64,000 nucleotides of DNA from Aeromicrobium sp. Sec7.5 (GTDB lineage Bacteria; Actinomycetota; Actinomycetes; Propionibacteriales; Nocardioidaceae), in NCBI RefSeq assembly GCF_036867135.1, contig NZ_JBAJIJ010000001.1, positions 2,170,001 to 2,234,000 on the forward strand. The letters run 5' to 3'. How positions within the stretch are numbered: position 1 is the stretch's first letter; the number at the start of each line of letters is the position of its first letter. The position numbers and the translations under genes are program-made. The notes below the pieces were generated by a model. The model saw nothing but the letters and a program-made list of their open reading frames with translations, ran no database searches and had not been told where the DNA came from. Positions 1 through 7,658 of this stretch are shown one piece after another.

Positions 1-1470
1 CTGCTGCGCGAGTACCGGTCCAAGCGCGACGCCCGCCGCACGCCCGAACCGGTCCCGGCCACCCCGGCCCCCGCGGGTTCCGGCGAGGGCCGCCTGTTCG
101 TCGTCCACGAGCACCACGCGAGCAGCCTCCACTGGGACCTGCGCCTCGAGCGCGACGGCGTGCTGCGGTGCTGGGCGCTGCCCAAGGGCATCCCCGACGA
201 CCCGAAGCGGAACCGGCTCGCGGTGCCCACGGAGGACCACCCGCTGGAGTACGCGACGTTCGAGGGCACGATCCCGCAGGGCGAGTACGGCGGCGGCGAA
301 TCGCTGATCTGGGACACCGGCGAGTACGACACGGAGAAGTGGAACGACGGCGAGGTCATCGTGACCCTGCGCGGCAGCCGCGACGGCGGTCTCGAGGGGC
401 AGCCTCGACGGCTCGCTCTCGTGCGCACGGGCAAGAAGAACTGGCTCGCCCACGTCATGGACCTGAAGGGGTCGTCCAACCGGGGCTCGCTGCGCGAGGC
501 CGCGGTCGAGCCGATGCTGGCCACGCTGGGCTCGGCCGCCGATGTCGAGCACGACGGCGACTGGGCGTTCGAGCTGAAGTGGGACGGTGTCCGCACGATC
601 GCGGTCCTCGAAGGGCGCGACGTCGCCCTGTTCAGCCGCTCGGGGCGCAAGGTCGCCGCGACGTATCCCGAGGTGACCGAGGGCCTCGGCAAGCTGCGAC
701 CGGATCAGTCCCTCGTGCTGGACGGCGAGATCGTCGCACTCGGCCGGCGCGGCGCGCCGGACTTCTCGCTGCTCCAGCACCGGATCCAGCTCACGGGCGA
801 CGCCGAGATCGCGGCCGCCCGCGACGAGGTGCCGGTGAAGTTCCTCGTGTTCGACGTGCTGCGGGCCGGAGGCAAGGACCTCACGGGATCCGGTTACGCC
901 AAGCGCCGCGGGGTCCTCCAGGAGCTCGGCCTCGACGACCTCGATCACGTCGAGGTGCCGCCCGCCGTCGAGGGTGATCTCGACGCCGCGACTCGGCTCA
1001 GCCGGGACCGGGGACTCGAGGGGGTCGTGGCCAAGCGCCTCGGCTCCCGCTACCTCCCGGGACGGCGGTCCGGGTCGTGGATCAAGATCAAGCACCTCTC
1101 GGCCCAGTCGGTCGTGATCGGTGGGTGGCGACCGGGTCGGGGCAGGCGCTCGGGCTCGATCGGGTCGCTCCTGCTCGGCGTGCCCGAGGACGGCGGGCTG
1201 ACCTACGTCGGCCGGGTCGGGAGCGGATTCGACGAACGCACGCTGCGTGACCTCGAGCGGAGGCTCGGTCGGTCCGAGCGCAAGACCTCACCGTTCGCCG
1301 ACGTCCCGAAGGACGCCGCGAGCGACGCCCGGTGGGTCACGCCGCGGCTCGTCGGCGAGGTCACCTACGCCGAGCTGACGCCGGCCGGGCACCTGCGCCA
1401 CCCCGCCTGGAAGGGCCTGCGGACGGATCTGGAGGCCGCCGACGTCGCGTGGGAGGCCCCCGCCACCTGA
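1..1470 (+). CDS. ligD: ATP-dependent DNA ligase, LigD type (3'-phosphoesterase + ligase), 5' truncated by window edge
   Basis: The frame is open from the first base, so the true start lies outside the window; 489 residues are visible. Residues about 30-140 form a LigD 3'-phosphoesterase domain (VHEHHASSLHWDLRLE, then WALPKG and EGTIPQGEYGGG). From about residue 165 an ATP-dependent ligase follows. Its motif I is ELKWDGVR, with the adenylated Lys encoded at 577-579, and later motifs include DGEIVAL, EGVVAKR and WIKIK. LigD-family proteins seal double-strand breaks with Ku in bacterial non-homologous end joining. The C-terminus is the OB-fold of the ligase, so any polymerase domain would have to be upstream or separate. 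No Ku gene is visible. I am sure of the family; the exact domain architecture upstream cannot be seen. Confidence 0.93.
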   Translation: MLREYRSKRDARRTPEPVPATPAPAGSGEGRLFVVHEHHASSLHWDLRLERDGVLRCWALPKGIPDDPKRNRLAVPTEDHPLEYATFEGTIPQGEYGGGESLIWDTGEYDTEKWNDGEVIVTLRGSRDGGLEGQPRRLALVRTGKKNWLAHVMDLKGSSNRGSLREAAVEPMLATLGSAADVEHDGDWAFELKWDGVRTIAVLEGRDVALFSRSGRKVAATYPEVTEGLGKLRPDQSLVLDGEIVALGRRGAPDFSLLQHRIQLTGDAEIAAARDEVPVKFLVFDVLRAGGKDLTGSGYAKRRGVLQELGLDDLDHVEVPPAVEGDLDAATRLSRDRGLEGVVAKRLGSRYLPGRRSGSWIKIKHLSAQSVVIGGWRPGRGRRSGSIGSLLLGVPEDGGLTYVGRVGSGFDERTLRDLERRLGRSERKTSPFADVPKDAASDARWVTPRLVGEVTYAELTPAGHLRHPAWKGLRTDLEAADVAWEAPAT

Positions 1471-1490
1471 CCGAGGCCTCGCAGTGCGGG

Positions 1491-1810
1491 CGGAGCCCCG
1501 CCCCTTGAGGCGCGAGTGAGGAACGAACGAGCCTCGAAAGGGGTACCCGAGCCCACCACCTGACCGAGGTTTCGAGGCTCGCGCGCCAGAGCGCACTCAC
1601 ACCTCAACCACCGGGCGAGGGCGGAGCCCCGCCCCTTGAGGTGCGAGTGAGGAACGAACGAGCCTCGAAAGGGGTACCCGAGCCCACAACCTGACCGAGG
1701 TTTCGAGGCTCGCGCGCCAGAGCGCACTCACACCTCAACCACCGGGCGAGGGCGGAGCCCCGCCCCTTGAGGCGCGAGTGAGGAACGAACGAGCCTCGAA
1801 AGGGGCACCT
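1491..1810. repeat. 131-bp tandem repeat, about 2.4 copies, between convergent genes
   Basis: The block beginning CGGAGCCCCG recurs at 1491, 1622 and 1753, a period of exactly 131 bp. Copies differ at only a few positions (e.g. TTGAGGCGCGAG versus TTGAGGTGCGAG). Each unit holds inverted modules of the type TTGAGGTGCGAG...GAGCCTCGAAA and TTTCGAGGCTCG...ACACCTCAA. Relatives of these modules occur at 4801-4870 and 9384-9556. No convincing gene lies here. It is best read as a dispersed REP-like intergenic element that has expanded in tandem. Confidence 0.85.
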
Positions 1811-1826
1811 CAGCCCCAGGGCGGTG

Positions 1827-2381
1827 TCAGCCGCCGACGACCTCGGCGATCTTGGCGTTGAACGCCTCCAGGTCGTCGGGGTTGCGCGAGGTGATGAGGT
1901 CCCAGCCGCGGCCCGGGCAGTGGAAGACGGTCTCGTCGACCCAGGTGCCTCCGGCGTTGACGATGTCGGTCCGCAGCGTCGGGAACGACGTCAGCGTCTT
2001 GCCGGGCAGCACCCCGGCCTCGACGAGCGCCCACGGTCCGTGACAGATGGAGGCAATGGGCTTCTTCGCCTCGGCGAACGCGGTCACGAGCGCAACCGAC
2101 GCGGCGTCGCCGCGGACGTGGTCGGCGTTGACCGTGCCGCCGGGGATGACCAGCGCGTCGAAGTCGGCGACGTCGACATCGGCCACGGTGGCGTCGGGAT
2201 CGAACGTCGCGTCCTTGTCGGTGTCGCCCACCATGGACTGCACCGGCTCGAGCTTCGGCGCGACGTGGACGGCGGTTCCCCCGGCCTCGCGGATCGCGGC
2301 GATCGGCGACTCCAGCTCGGCCTTCTCCACGCCTTCCTGCGACGTGAGGACGGCGATCTTCTTGCCCTGCAGCGTGCTCAT
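1827..2381 (-). CDS. DJ-1/PfpI family type 1 glutamine amidotransferase-like protein
   Basis: The 184-residue product has the flavodoxin-like DJ-1/PfpI fold. It begins KKIAVLTSQEGVEKAEL, has a nucleophile elbow with the reactive Cys in SICHGPWALVEAG, and ends with PDDLEAFNAKIAEVV. Family members act as proteases, glyoxalases/deglycases or chaperones in stress defence; which applies here cannot be told. The start at 2381 is chosen because GGGAGGAG lies 5 bp upstream, and the in-frame extension to 2471 is low-complexity and lacks a ribosome site. It is transcribed away from the divergent helR-like gene and towards the 131-bp repeat block. Confidence 0.85.
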   Translation of the reverse strand: MSTLQGKKIAVLTSQEGVEKAELESPIAAIREAGGTAVHVAPKLEPVQSMVGDTDKDATFDPDATVADVDVADFDALVIPGGTVNADHVRGDAASVALVTAFAEAKKPIASICHGPWALVEAGVLPGKTLTSFPTLRTDIVNAGGTWVDETVFHCPGRGWDLITSRNPDDLEAFNAKIAEVVGG

Positions 2382-2471
2382 GCGAGCTCCTCCCGGATCG
2401 GGTGCATCGATTGCGTCACGATCGACGCTAACCGTCCGGGCCCAGCGCGCACGTCGGCGCGGCGAGGGCAT

Positions 2472-2495
2472 GAAAAAAGGAGCCTCGCGGCTCCT
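2472..2495 (-). terminator. Stem-loop with T-tract on the minus strand
   Basis: AGGAGCC-TCGC-GGCTCCT (2478-2495) is followed on the minus strand by six Ts, the form of a small intrinsic terminator. It lies between the divergent DJ-1 and helR-like genes and upstream of the DJ-1 start, so it would stop antisense or read-through transcription rather than end a visible gene. Confidence 0.55.
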
Positions 2496-2506
2496 GCTAC
2501 TTCAGG

Positions 2507-2540
2507 TTATATCCCGTCCGGGGGCTTGCCGCAAGGCCCC
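2507..2540 (+). promoter_or_regulatory. Rifamycin-associated element (RAE) with putative -10, upstream of helR-like gene
   Basis: Bases 2521-2540 read GGGGCTTGCCGCAAGGCCCC. This near-palindrome matches the rifamycin-associated element known in actinomycetes upstream of rifamycin-inactivating enzymes and helR (consensus recalled as GGGGCTTGCGGCAAGGCCCC, so one central base differs). A TTATAT -10-like hexamer lies just before it at 2507-2512. The gene it would control starts 58 bp downstream and encodes exactly the expected kind of protein. Confidence 0.85.
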
Positions 2541-2598
2541 GCGGACCCCCCAGAATGGCCGACCGTGCCGGGATACCGGCCGTCCTGAGGGGGAATTC

Positions 2599-4800
2599 AT
2601 GGGTCATCGTCCGACGTCCGTCACGAGTCCGTTCGCGCTGCCCGACCGGCTGGCCGCCAAGTCGGTGCCGTCGCTGATCGGGGCCGACGAGGTGCACCTC
2701 GCTGGCATCGCGACCAGCCTGGCCGACCAGGTGGGGGAGCTGTCCGAGCAGCTCGACCAGGCGCGTCGGCTCGTGGCGCGGGAAGGAACGGCCGCGGTCG
2801 AGCGCGACCAGGAGGTGCACCGGCTGACGGCCCGCCTGCGCACGCTGCGCCGGTTCGGGCTCGACCTCTGCCTCGGTCGCATGGTCGCCGAGGACGGCAC
2901 AGCGACGTACGTCGGACGGCTGGGGCTCACGTCGGGCACCGGTGAGCGGCTGCTCGTCGACTGGCGCTCACCCGCGGCCGAGCCCTTCTTCGGTGCGACC
3001 CACGGCCACCCCATGGGTCTGGCGAGCCGCCGGCGCTTCCGCTGGACGCGCGGCCTCATCACCGACTACTGGGACGAGGTCTTCTCACCCACCGGCCTCG
3101 GGAGCACCGCTTCCCTCGACGACCGGTCGGCGTTCGTCGCGAGTCTCGGCGCGAGCCGGTCCGACCGCATGCGCGACGTGCTCGGCACGCTGCAGGCCGA
3201 CCAGGACGCGATCATCCGTGCCGGGGCCGCCGGTGCGCTCGTCGTCGACGGAGGTCCCGGCACCGGCAAGACCGTCGTGGCCCTGCACCGCGCCGCGTAC
3301 CTCCTGCACGCCGACCCACGCCTGCGGCCGGGACGCGGCGGCGTGCTGGTGGTGGGGCCGCACGAGCCGTACCTGGCCTACGTCGACGACGTGCTGCCCA
3401 GCCTGGGCGAGGACGGCGTGCGCACCTGCACCGTGCGCGACCTCGTGCCCGAGGGGCGCGACGCGAGCCCCGAGCACGACCCGGAGGTGGCGCGCCTCAA
3501 GGCCGCCGTCGAGCTCGTGCGGGCGATCGAGCCTGCGGTGGCGCTGTACGAGGAGCCGCCGACCGAGCCGCTGGACGTCGAGACGCCGTGGACCACGGTG
3601 CGCCTACGCGCCACGGACTGGGCGGAGGCCTTCGGCGCGGCCGACCCCGGGACACCCCACAACGAGGCGCGCGACCAGGTCTGGGACGCGCTGGTCGAGA
3701 TCCTTGCCGACCTCCACGTCACGGGCGGGTTCGACGAGGACGGGGTCGAGGACGAGCGACCCCCGATCGAGCCGCTGCGTCGCGCGCTCGAGCGGAACGC
3801 CGCCCTGGTCGACGCGTTCGACCGCGCCTGGACCGTCGTCGAGCCTGCCGATCTCGTCGCCGACCTGTGGTCGGTGCCCGCCTACCTGCGTCACTGCGCT
3901 CCCGGTCTCACCGCGGACGAGGTGAACCTGCTGGGACGTGACGACCCGTACGCGTGGACGACGTCCGACCTGCCCCTGCTCGACGCCGCGCGTCGACGCC
4001 TCGGCGACCCCGACTCCTCGCGGCGCCGGCGCGAGCGGGAGAGGACCCTGGCCGCGGAACGTGCGCAGATGAACCTGGTGGTCGACGAGCTCATCGCGAG
4101 CGACGACTCGGAGCTGCTGCTGATGCGGACGCTGCGCGGTGACGACATGCAGGTGTCGCTGGAGGACGAGGCCGCGGTGGACGCCGTCGACCCCGACACG
4201 CTCGTCGGCCCCTTCGCCCACGTCGTCGTCGACGAGGCGCAGGAGCTCACGGACGCCGAGTGGCAGATGGTGCTCGCGCGGTGCCCGTCGCGAAGCCTGA
4301 CGATCGTGGGCGACCGCGCCCAGGCACGCCACGGCTTCGCCGAGTCGTGGCAGGAACGCCTGGCGCGCGTCGGGGTGGACCGAGCCAGGGTCGCGTCGCT
4401 GACGATCAACTACCGCACCCCGTCGGAGGTCATGGAGGAGGCGGAGCCGCTCATCCGCGCCGCCGTCCCGGACGCCAACGTGCCGACGTCGGTCCGCGCG
4501 TCGGGCGTCCCGGTCGAGCACCGGCCGGTGTCCGACCTCGCCGCGGTCCTGCGCGACTGGCTGGCGTCGGGCGACGAGGGTGTCGCGTGCGTCATCGGCT
4601 CGGCGGCTCCCGCGCTCCCGGTCACGTCGGAACGGGTTCGATCACTCACGCCCGCGCTCGCCAAGGGCCTGGAGTTCGATCTCGTCGTGCTGATCGACCC
4701 GGAGAGGTTCGGGACGGGCACCGAGGGTGCCGTCGACCGGTACGTCGCGATGACCCGCGCGACCCAACGACTCGTGGTCCTGACGTCGTCCGCTGGCTGA
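2599..4800 (+). CDS. helR: HelR/HelD-like RNA polymerase recycling motor ATPase (UvrD/Rep-like SF1)
   Basis: The 733-residue SF1-type ATPase has a Walker A motif GGPGTGKTVVAL near residue 217, VVVDEAQE (Walker B) near 543, TIVGDRAQ, and a C-terminal LAKGLEFDLVVLIDPE...YVAMTRATQ. An N-terminal coiled coil (residues about 25-80) matches the arm HelD-family proteins insert into RNA polymerase. HelR is known to displace rifamycins from RNA polymerase and to recycle stalled enzyme. The ATG at 2599 follows GAGGGGGAA at good spacing. The frame is open far upstream, but that extension would run through the RAE and is rejected. The RAE upstream supports the HelR rather than generic UvrD assignment. 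Confidence 0.9.
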   Translation: MGHRPTSVTSPFALPDRLAAKSVPSLIGADEVHLAGIATSLADQVGELSEQLDQARRLVAREGTAAVERDQEVHRLTARLRTLRRFGLDLCLGRMVAEDGTATYVGRLGLTSGTGERLLVDWRSPAAEPFFGATHGHPMGLASRRRFRWTRGLITDYWDEVFSPTGLGSTASLDDRSAFVASLGASRSDRMRDVLGTLQADQDAIIRAGAAGALVVDGGPGTGKTVVALHRAAYLLHADPRLRPGRGGVLVVGPHEPYLAYVDDVLPSLGEDGVRTCTVRDLVPEGRDASPEHDPEVARLKAAVELVRAIEPAVALYEEPPTEPLDVETPWTTVRLRATDWAEAFGAADPGTPHNEARDQVWDALVEILADLHVTGGFDEDGVEDERPPIEPLRRALERNAALVDAFDRAWTVVEPADLVADLWSVPAYLRHCAPGLTADEVNLLGRDDPYAWTTSDLPLLDAARRRLGDPDSSRRRRERERTLAAERAQMNLVVDELIASDDSELLLMRTLRGDDMQVSLEDEAAVDAVDPDTLVGPFAHVVVDEAQELTDAEWQMVLARCPSRSLTIVGDRAQARHGFAESWQERLARVGVDRARVASLTINYRTPSEVMEEAEPLIRAAVPDANVPTSVRASGVPVEHRPVSDLAAVLRDWLASGDEGVACVIGSAAPALPVTSERVRSLTPALAKGLEFDLVVLIDPERFGTGTEGAVDRYVAMTRATQRLVVLTSSAG

Positions 4801-4993
4801 GAACCCCTGTCGAGGCTCCTCGTTCCTCGTCGCACCTCACGGGGCGGAGCTCCGCCCGCCACCCGTGGATCCACGGGCCGAGCCGCAGGCTCGCCTTGCC
4901 GGGTTTGCCGGGCCGTGGTTCCGTGGAGGAACAAGTCAACGCTTCACCGGTTGAGCCTCCAGCCGTTTCCCTTCCTCGAGAACGGAACGTGCC
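4801..4993. repeat. Intergenic gap with degenerate dispersed repeat
   Basis: Bases 4808-4855 carry a short relative of the 131-bp module (TCGAGGCTCCTCG, CGCACCTCA, GGGCGGAGCTCCGCCC). The remaining bases up to the sigma factor gene include short palindromes such as CCGTGGATCCACGG but no gene and no promoter I can name with confidence. Confidence 0.5.
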
Positions 4994-5758
4994 ATGTCCT
5001 CTCACACCACGCTTGACGAGCAGTCGAACCTGCTCCTCGCCCAGGCCCGCGACGAGCTGTCGCCGCGCCGCGAGGCCCTCCAGAACGAGGTCCTCGAGAA
5101 CAATCTCGCGCTCGCTCGCCGCCTCGCCCGCCGGTACAACGGTCGCGGGGTGGCCTCCGACGACCTCGAGCAGGTCGCACGTCTGGGCCTGTTGAAGGCC
5201 GTCCGACGCTTCGACGCCGACCGGCGCTCCTTCACCGCCTACGCCGTCCCGACGATCCTCGGTGAGCTCCGTCGCCACTTCCGCGACAGCGCCTGGGTCG
5301 TGCGGCCCGGACGCCACCTGCAGGAGGTGCAGGCCGCTGCGAACGTGGCCCGCGAGGACCTGCGCAGCGAGCTGTCGCGGGACGCCACGCCGGCCGAGGT
5401 GGCCGAGCGCATCGGCGAGAGCGAGGGGTCGCTGCGCGAGGCCGACTCCGTGATCGGCGCGTTCTCGCCGCGATCGCTCGACGCCCCGGCGCCGGGTGAC
5501 AGCACCCCCTTCGGGCACACGATCGGCTCGATCGACCGTCATCTCGAGCGCGCCGAGGACCTGCAGGCCGTCGGGCCGAGCGTGCGCCAGCTGAGCCTGC
5601 AGGACCGGCGCCTGCTCGGCATGAGGTTCGTCGAGGGCCGGACGCAGGCCGACATCGGCCGCGAGCTGGGGATCTCCCAGATGCAGGTCTCGCGACGCCT
5701 CAGCGCCGTGATCGAGCGCATCCGCGACGACATGGGCCTCACGCAGCTGGCCAGCTGA
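4994..5758 (+). CDS. RNA polymerase sigma factor, SigB/SigF/SigG family
   Basis: The 254-residue group 3 sigma factor has region 2 at about 35-100 (NLALARRLARRY, DDLEQVARLGLLKAVRRFD, FTAYAVPTILGELRRHFRD), region 3 at about 115-170, and region 4 with a helix-turn-helix at about 215-250 (RTQADIGRELGISQMQVSRRL). This is the general-stress/envelope SigB-SigF type, which in actinobacteria reads GNNT-N14-16-GGGTAY promoters. Six such promoters lie within 17 kb, one of them 23 bp after this gene. No anti-sigma or anti-anti-sigma gene is adjacent, which is unusual for the family, so any partner would be encoded elsewhere. Confidence 0.92.
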   Translation: MSSHTTLDEQSNLLLAQARDELSPRREALQNEVLENNLALARRLARRYNGRGVASDDLEQVARLGLLKAVRRFDADRRSFTAYAVPTILGELRRHFRDSAWVVRPGRHLQEVQAAANVAREDLRSELSRDATPAEVAERIGESEGSLREADSVIGAFSPRSLDAPAPGDSTPFGHTIGSIDRHLERAEDLQAVGPSVRQLSLQDRRLLGMRFVEGRTQADIGRELGISQMQVSRRLSAVIERIRDDMGLTQLAS

Positions 5759-5780
5759 GCCACGTTCGCGCGGACATCGT

Positions 5781-5805
5781 GCATGAACCGCCCACAGCGG
5801 GGTAC
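5781..5805 (+). promoter_or_regulatory. SigB-type promoter (GCAT-N15-GGGTAC)
   Basis: GCAT at 5781-5784 and GGGTAC at 5800-5805 are separated by 15 bp. This fits the actinobacterial SigB consensus GNNT-N14-16-GGGTAY. The small proline-rich gene starts 30 bp downstream. Confidence 0.75.
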
Positions 5806-5835
5806 TCCCCCGACGACCTCGATGGAAGGAACGAC

Positions 5836-6000
5836 ATGACCGTCGCACCGCCTGAGCCTGACCAGCCGGTCAAGCCCGTCGAACCGGGCATCCCCGGAGC
5901 CGAGCCCGTGATCGAGCCGGGACTCCCCGGCCCCGCCGATCCGGACGTCGCGCCCGAGCCCCAGACCGAGCCGCGTCCCGACGGACCCGCCGCTCCCTGA
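5836..6000 (+). CDS. Small proline-rich acidic protein
   Basis: The 54-residue product is about one-third proline, with many Glu and Asp and no Cys (EPGIPGAEPVIEPGLPGPADP). There is no signal peptide or membrane segment, so it is probably an unstructured cytoplasmic peptide. GGAAGGA sits 5 bp before the ATG and a SigB-type promoter lies upstream; a strong terminator follows 24 bp after the stop. A dedicated promoter, ribosome site and terminator suggest a genuine one-gene stress transcript. No family is recognised. Confidence 0.7.
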   Translation: MTVAPPEPDQPVKPVEPGIPGAEPVIEPGLPGPADPDVAPEPQTEPRPDGPAAP

Positions 6001-6024
6001 GACCCCCGCATCACGCATGCGGGG

Positions 6025-6058
6025 AAGGCCCTGACCCGATCACTCGGGTCAGGGCCTT
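6025..6058. terminator. Strong bidirectional hairpin terminator
   Basis: AAGGCCCTGACCC and GGGTCAGGGCCTT form a perfect 13-bp stem with an 8-nt loop. It lies between two convergent genes and is followed by CGTTC on the plus strand. Confidence 0.85.
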
Positions 6059-6080
6059 CGTTCATCCGCGGTCGGGAGCT

Positions 6081-6512
6081 TCAGAGACGGTTGAGCACCG
6101 TGACCATGTCGTCCTCGGTGTCGCTGCCGATCTTCTCGAAGACCAGCTTCACCACCGGAGCGGCGAGCTTCGCGGCCCCACTCATCTCGATGACGGCGGT
6201 GTAGGTGATCTCCGAGCCGTCGCCCGACGCCACGACCTCGATCGTGTCGGTCGTGTCGGCGGTCTCGTTCGTGCCGTGGAAGACGACCTTGGCGTCGGTG
6301 AGCTCGGTGAGCTCGTAGACCAGCTCGGTCGAGACGCCGGCGATCTTCGAGGTGTTCTTCCAGGTGCTGCCGACGGCGACCGGGCCGTCGTCGAGACGCA
6401 CGCACTTCTCGGTGCCCGGGTCCCAGTCCTCGGCGTTCGCGAAGTCCTTGAGGTAGTCCAGCATGACGGCAGGACGGGGGTCGACGGTGAACGTTCTGCT
6501 GATGGTGGTCAT
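6081..6512 (-). CDS. SRPBCC family protein (START/polyketide-cyclase-like)
   Basis: The 143-residue protein has the helix-grip SRPBCC pattern: ISRTFTVDPRPAVMLDYLKDFANAEDWDPGTEKC at the N-terminus, beta strands in the middle, and a C-terminal helix (MVTVLNRL). Such proteins bind hydrophobic ligands; the ligand is unknown. The ATG at 6512 lies exactly 9 nt after a SigB-type -10 element, so the mRNA should be leaderless or nearly so, and no ribosome site is present. This makes it a probable member of the local stress regulon. Confidence 0.8.
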   Translation of the reverse strand: MTTISRTFTVDPRPAVMLDYLKDFANAEDWDPGTEKCVRLDDGPVAVGSTWKNTSKIAGVSTELVYELTELTDAKVVFHGTNETADTTDTIEVVASGDGSEITYTAVIEMSGAAKLAAPVVKLVFEKIGSDTEDDMVTVLNRL

Positions 6513-6521
6513 GGTCAGGGA

Positions 6522-6547
6522 GTACCCGCCGAGCACCGGGCTCAATC
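6522..6547 (-). promoter_or_regulatory. SigB-type promoter (GATT-N16-GGGTAC), leaderless spacing
   Basis: On the minus strand GATT (6547-6544) and GGGTAC (6527-6522) are 16 bp apart. The start codon of the SRPBCC gene begins after a further 9 nt, leaving no room for a Shine-Dalgarno site. Confidence 0.72.
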
Positions 6548-6549
6548 AG

Positions 6550-6777
6550 CTAGAGGCGTCGCCAGGCGACGACGATCGCCGCGGCCGTGACGGCCAGCAC
6601 CGCGAGCTGCGGCCCGCGGGCGACGACTCCGTCCTTGGCCTGCGCCGCCACGTGCGACGGTGCCAGCCGGTCGCCGAGCTCGTCGATCGTGTCGGCCAGG
6701 TGCTCACGGGTCCGCTCGATGTCGGCCTCGATCTCGGACGCGGACGCTCCCGGTCCGGGACGCTCGGTGGCGCTCAT
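6550..6777 (-). CDS. DUF3618 domain protein
   Basis: The 75-residue product has the DUF3618 signature SEIEADIERTREHLADTIDELGDRL followed by one C-terminal membrane helix (LAVLAVTAAAIVVAW). These small membrane proteins are usually found beside holin-X/YtxH-like genes, as here. The ATG at 6777 overlaps the stop of the upstream gene by 4 bp (ATGA), so translation is coupled. It is the last gene of a three-gene envelope-stress operon driven from the promoter at 7574-7598. Confidence 0.85.
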   Translation of the reverse strand: MSATERPGPGASASEIEADIERTREHLADTIDELGDRLAPSHVAAQAKDGVVARGPQLAVLAVTAAAIVVAWRRL

Positions 6778-7166
6778 GCGTGCTCTCCCTTGGCTGCGGC
6801 GATGTCCTTCTTGACGTTCTCGGCCGTGTGCGGCGGTCCGACCTCCTGGATCTGCTTCACGCCCAGCATCGCCCCGGCGCCAGCCGCGACGAACAGGACG
6901 CCCGCGACGATGAGCGCCGCGAGCCACACCTCGACGACCAGGGCGAGCGCGGCGACCGCGGCGGCGACCAGGGTCCCGAATCCGAGCACGGCCAGCAGGC
7001 CGGTGGCGCCGAACAGGCCGGCTCCGAGGCCGGCATGCTTGACGCTCTCGCGGATCTCGGCCTTGGCCAGCTCCACCTCGTCGTGCACCAACCGGCTGGT
7101 CTGCTCCGTCAGCTGGACCGCGAGCTCGCCGACCGTCGCGTCGTGGAGCGGGTCACGATCAGCCAT
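6774..7166 (-). CDS. Phage holin family / Actinobacterial holin-X (DUF1469) membrane protein
   Basis: The 130-residue product has an amphipathic N-terminus (TVGELAVQLTEQTSRLVHDEVELAKAEIRESVKHAG), two strong hydrophobic helices at about 50-75 and 80-105, and a charged tail. This is the DUF1469 pattern, commonly named holin-X although it is not a phage lysis protein. The start at 7166 overlaps the upstream gene by 8 bp. It is probably co-regulated with its neighbours as part of the SigB-type stress response. Confidence 0.85.
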   Translation of the reverse strand: MADRDPLHDATVGELAVQLTEQTSRLVHDEVELAKAEIRESVKHAGLGAGLFGATGLLAVLGFGTLVAAAVAALALVVEVWLAALIVAGVLFVAAGAGAMLGVKQIQEVGPPHTAENVKKDIAAAKGEHA

Positions 7167-7521
7167 GGTCGGCCTGCGTGGAGTTCTCGGGCGAGCTCGA
7201 CAGGGGGTCGCCGTGCGACTTCGGGGTGGTGCCGCTCGGAGCACCCGGCACCGAGGTGTCAGGACCGGTGGCGTCGTCGGAGGAGACGACGTCCTTGACC
7301 TTGTCCCGAGCACCGGCGGCGGCCTCCTGGGCCTTCTCCTTGACGACCGGCACCTGCTCGGCCGCGTAGTCCTGGGCCTGGGCGGCAGCCTTCTGCACCC
7401 GCGGGTTGGCCTTCACGCCGTCGACCGCGGACACGATTTGCTCGTACCGCTCGCGCCCGGCGCGGCTGCCGAGCACGTAGCCGATGCCAGCGGCCGCCAG
7501 GATCGTGGTCTTCCTCAGCAT
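7159..7521 (-). CDS. YtxH-like general-stress membrane protein
   Basis: The 120-residue product begins MLRKTTILAAAGIGYVLGSRAGRERYEQI, the short membrane anchor plus GSRAGRERY motif of YtxH-type proteins. An Ala/Lys-rich helical segment and a disordered Ser/Pro tail follow. The start at 7521 has AGGAGG 6 bp upstream; an in-frame extension to 7596 would overlap the promoter and is rejected. It is first in the operon with the holin-X and DUF3618 genes. YtxH in Bacillus is a SigB-controlled protein, which agrees with the promoter seen here. Confidence 0.8.
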   Translation of the reverse strand: MLRKTTILAAAGIGYVLGSRAGRERYEQIVSAVDGVKANPRVQKAAAQAQDYAAEQVPVVKEKAQEAAAGARDKVKDVVSSDDATGPDTSVPGAPSGTTPKSHGDPLSSSPENSTQADHG

Positions 7522-7573
7522 GGTTCCTCCTGGAATGAGACGGCGGACCGACTGCCCGCCGATTGGTGCACCC

Positions 7574-7598
7574 GTACCCGCTGGTCCCGGGACCATGC
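7574..7598 (-). promoter_or_regulatory. SigB-type promoter (GCAT-N15-GGGTAC) of the ytxH-like operon
   Basis: On the minus strand GCAT (7598-7595) and GGGTAC (7579-7574) are separated by 15 bp. The start codon is 52 bp downstream with a good Shine-Dalgarno site, so this transcript has a normal leader. Confidence 0.75.
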
Positions 7599-7658
7599 GC
7601 GGGTGACGCCGCTCACGCCTCTGACAGACTGATGAGCAGTCAACGAAAGGTGCATCAC

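Noticed and set aside
1491-1810. Tandem 131-bp block as a CRISPR or as SigB-type promoters (it contains GGGTAC at 1541 and 1672)
   Set aside because: Units are continuous with no spacers, and no GNNT occurs 14-16 bp before either GGGTAC.
2047-2598. Upstream extension of the HelR-like protein by 184 residues
   Set aside because: It would read through the antisense DJ-1 gene, the hairpin and the RAE. The ATG at 2599 has a good ribosome site and the conserved N-terminus starts there.
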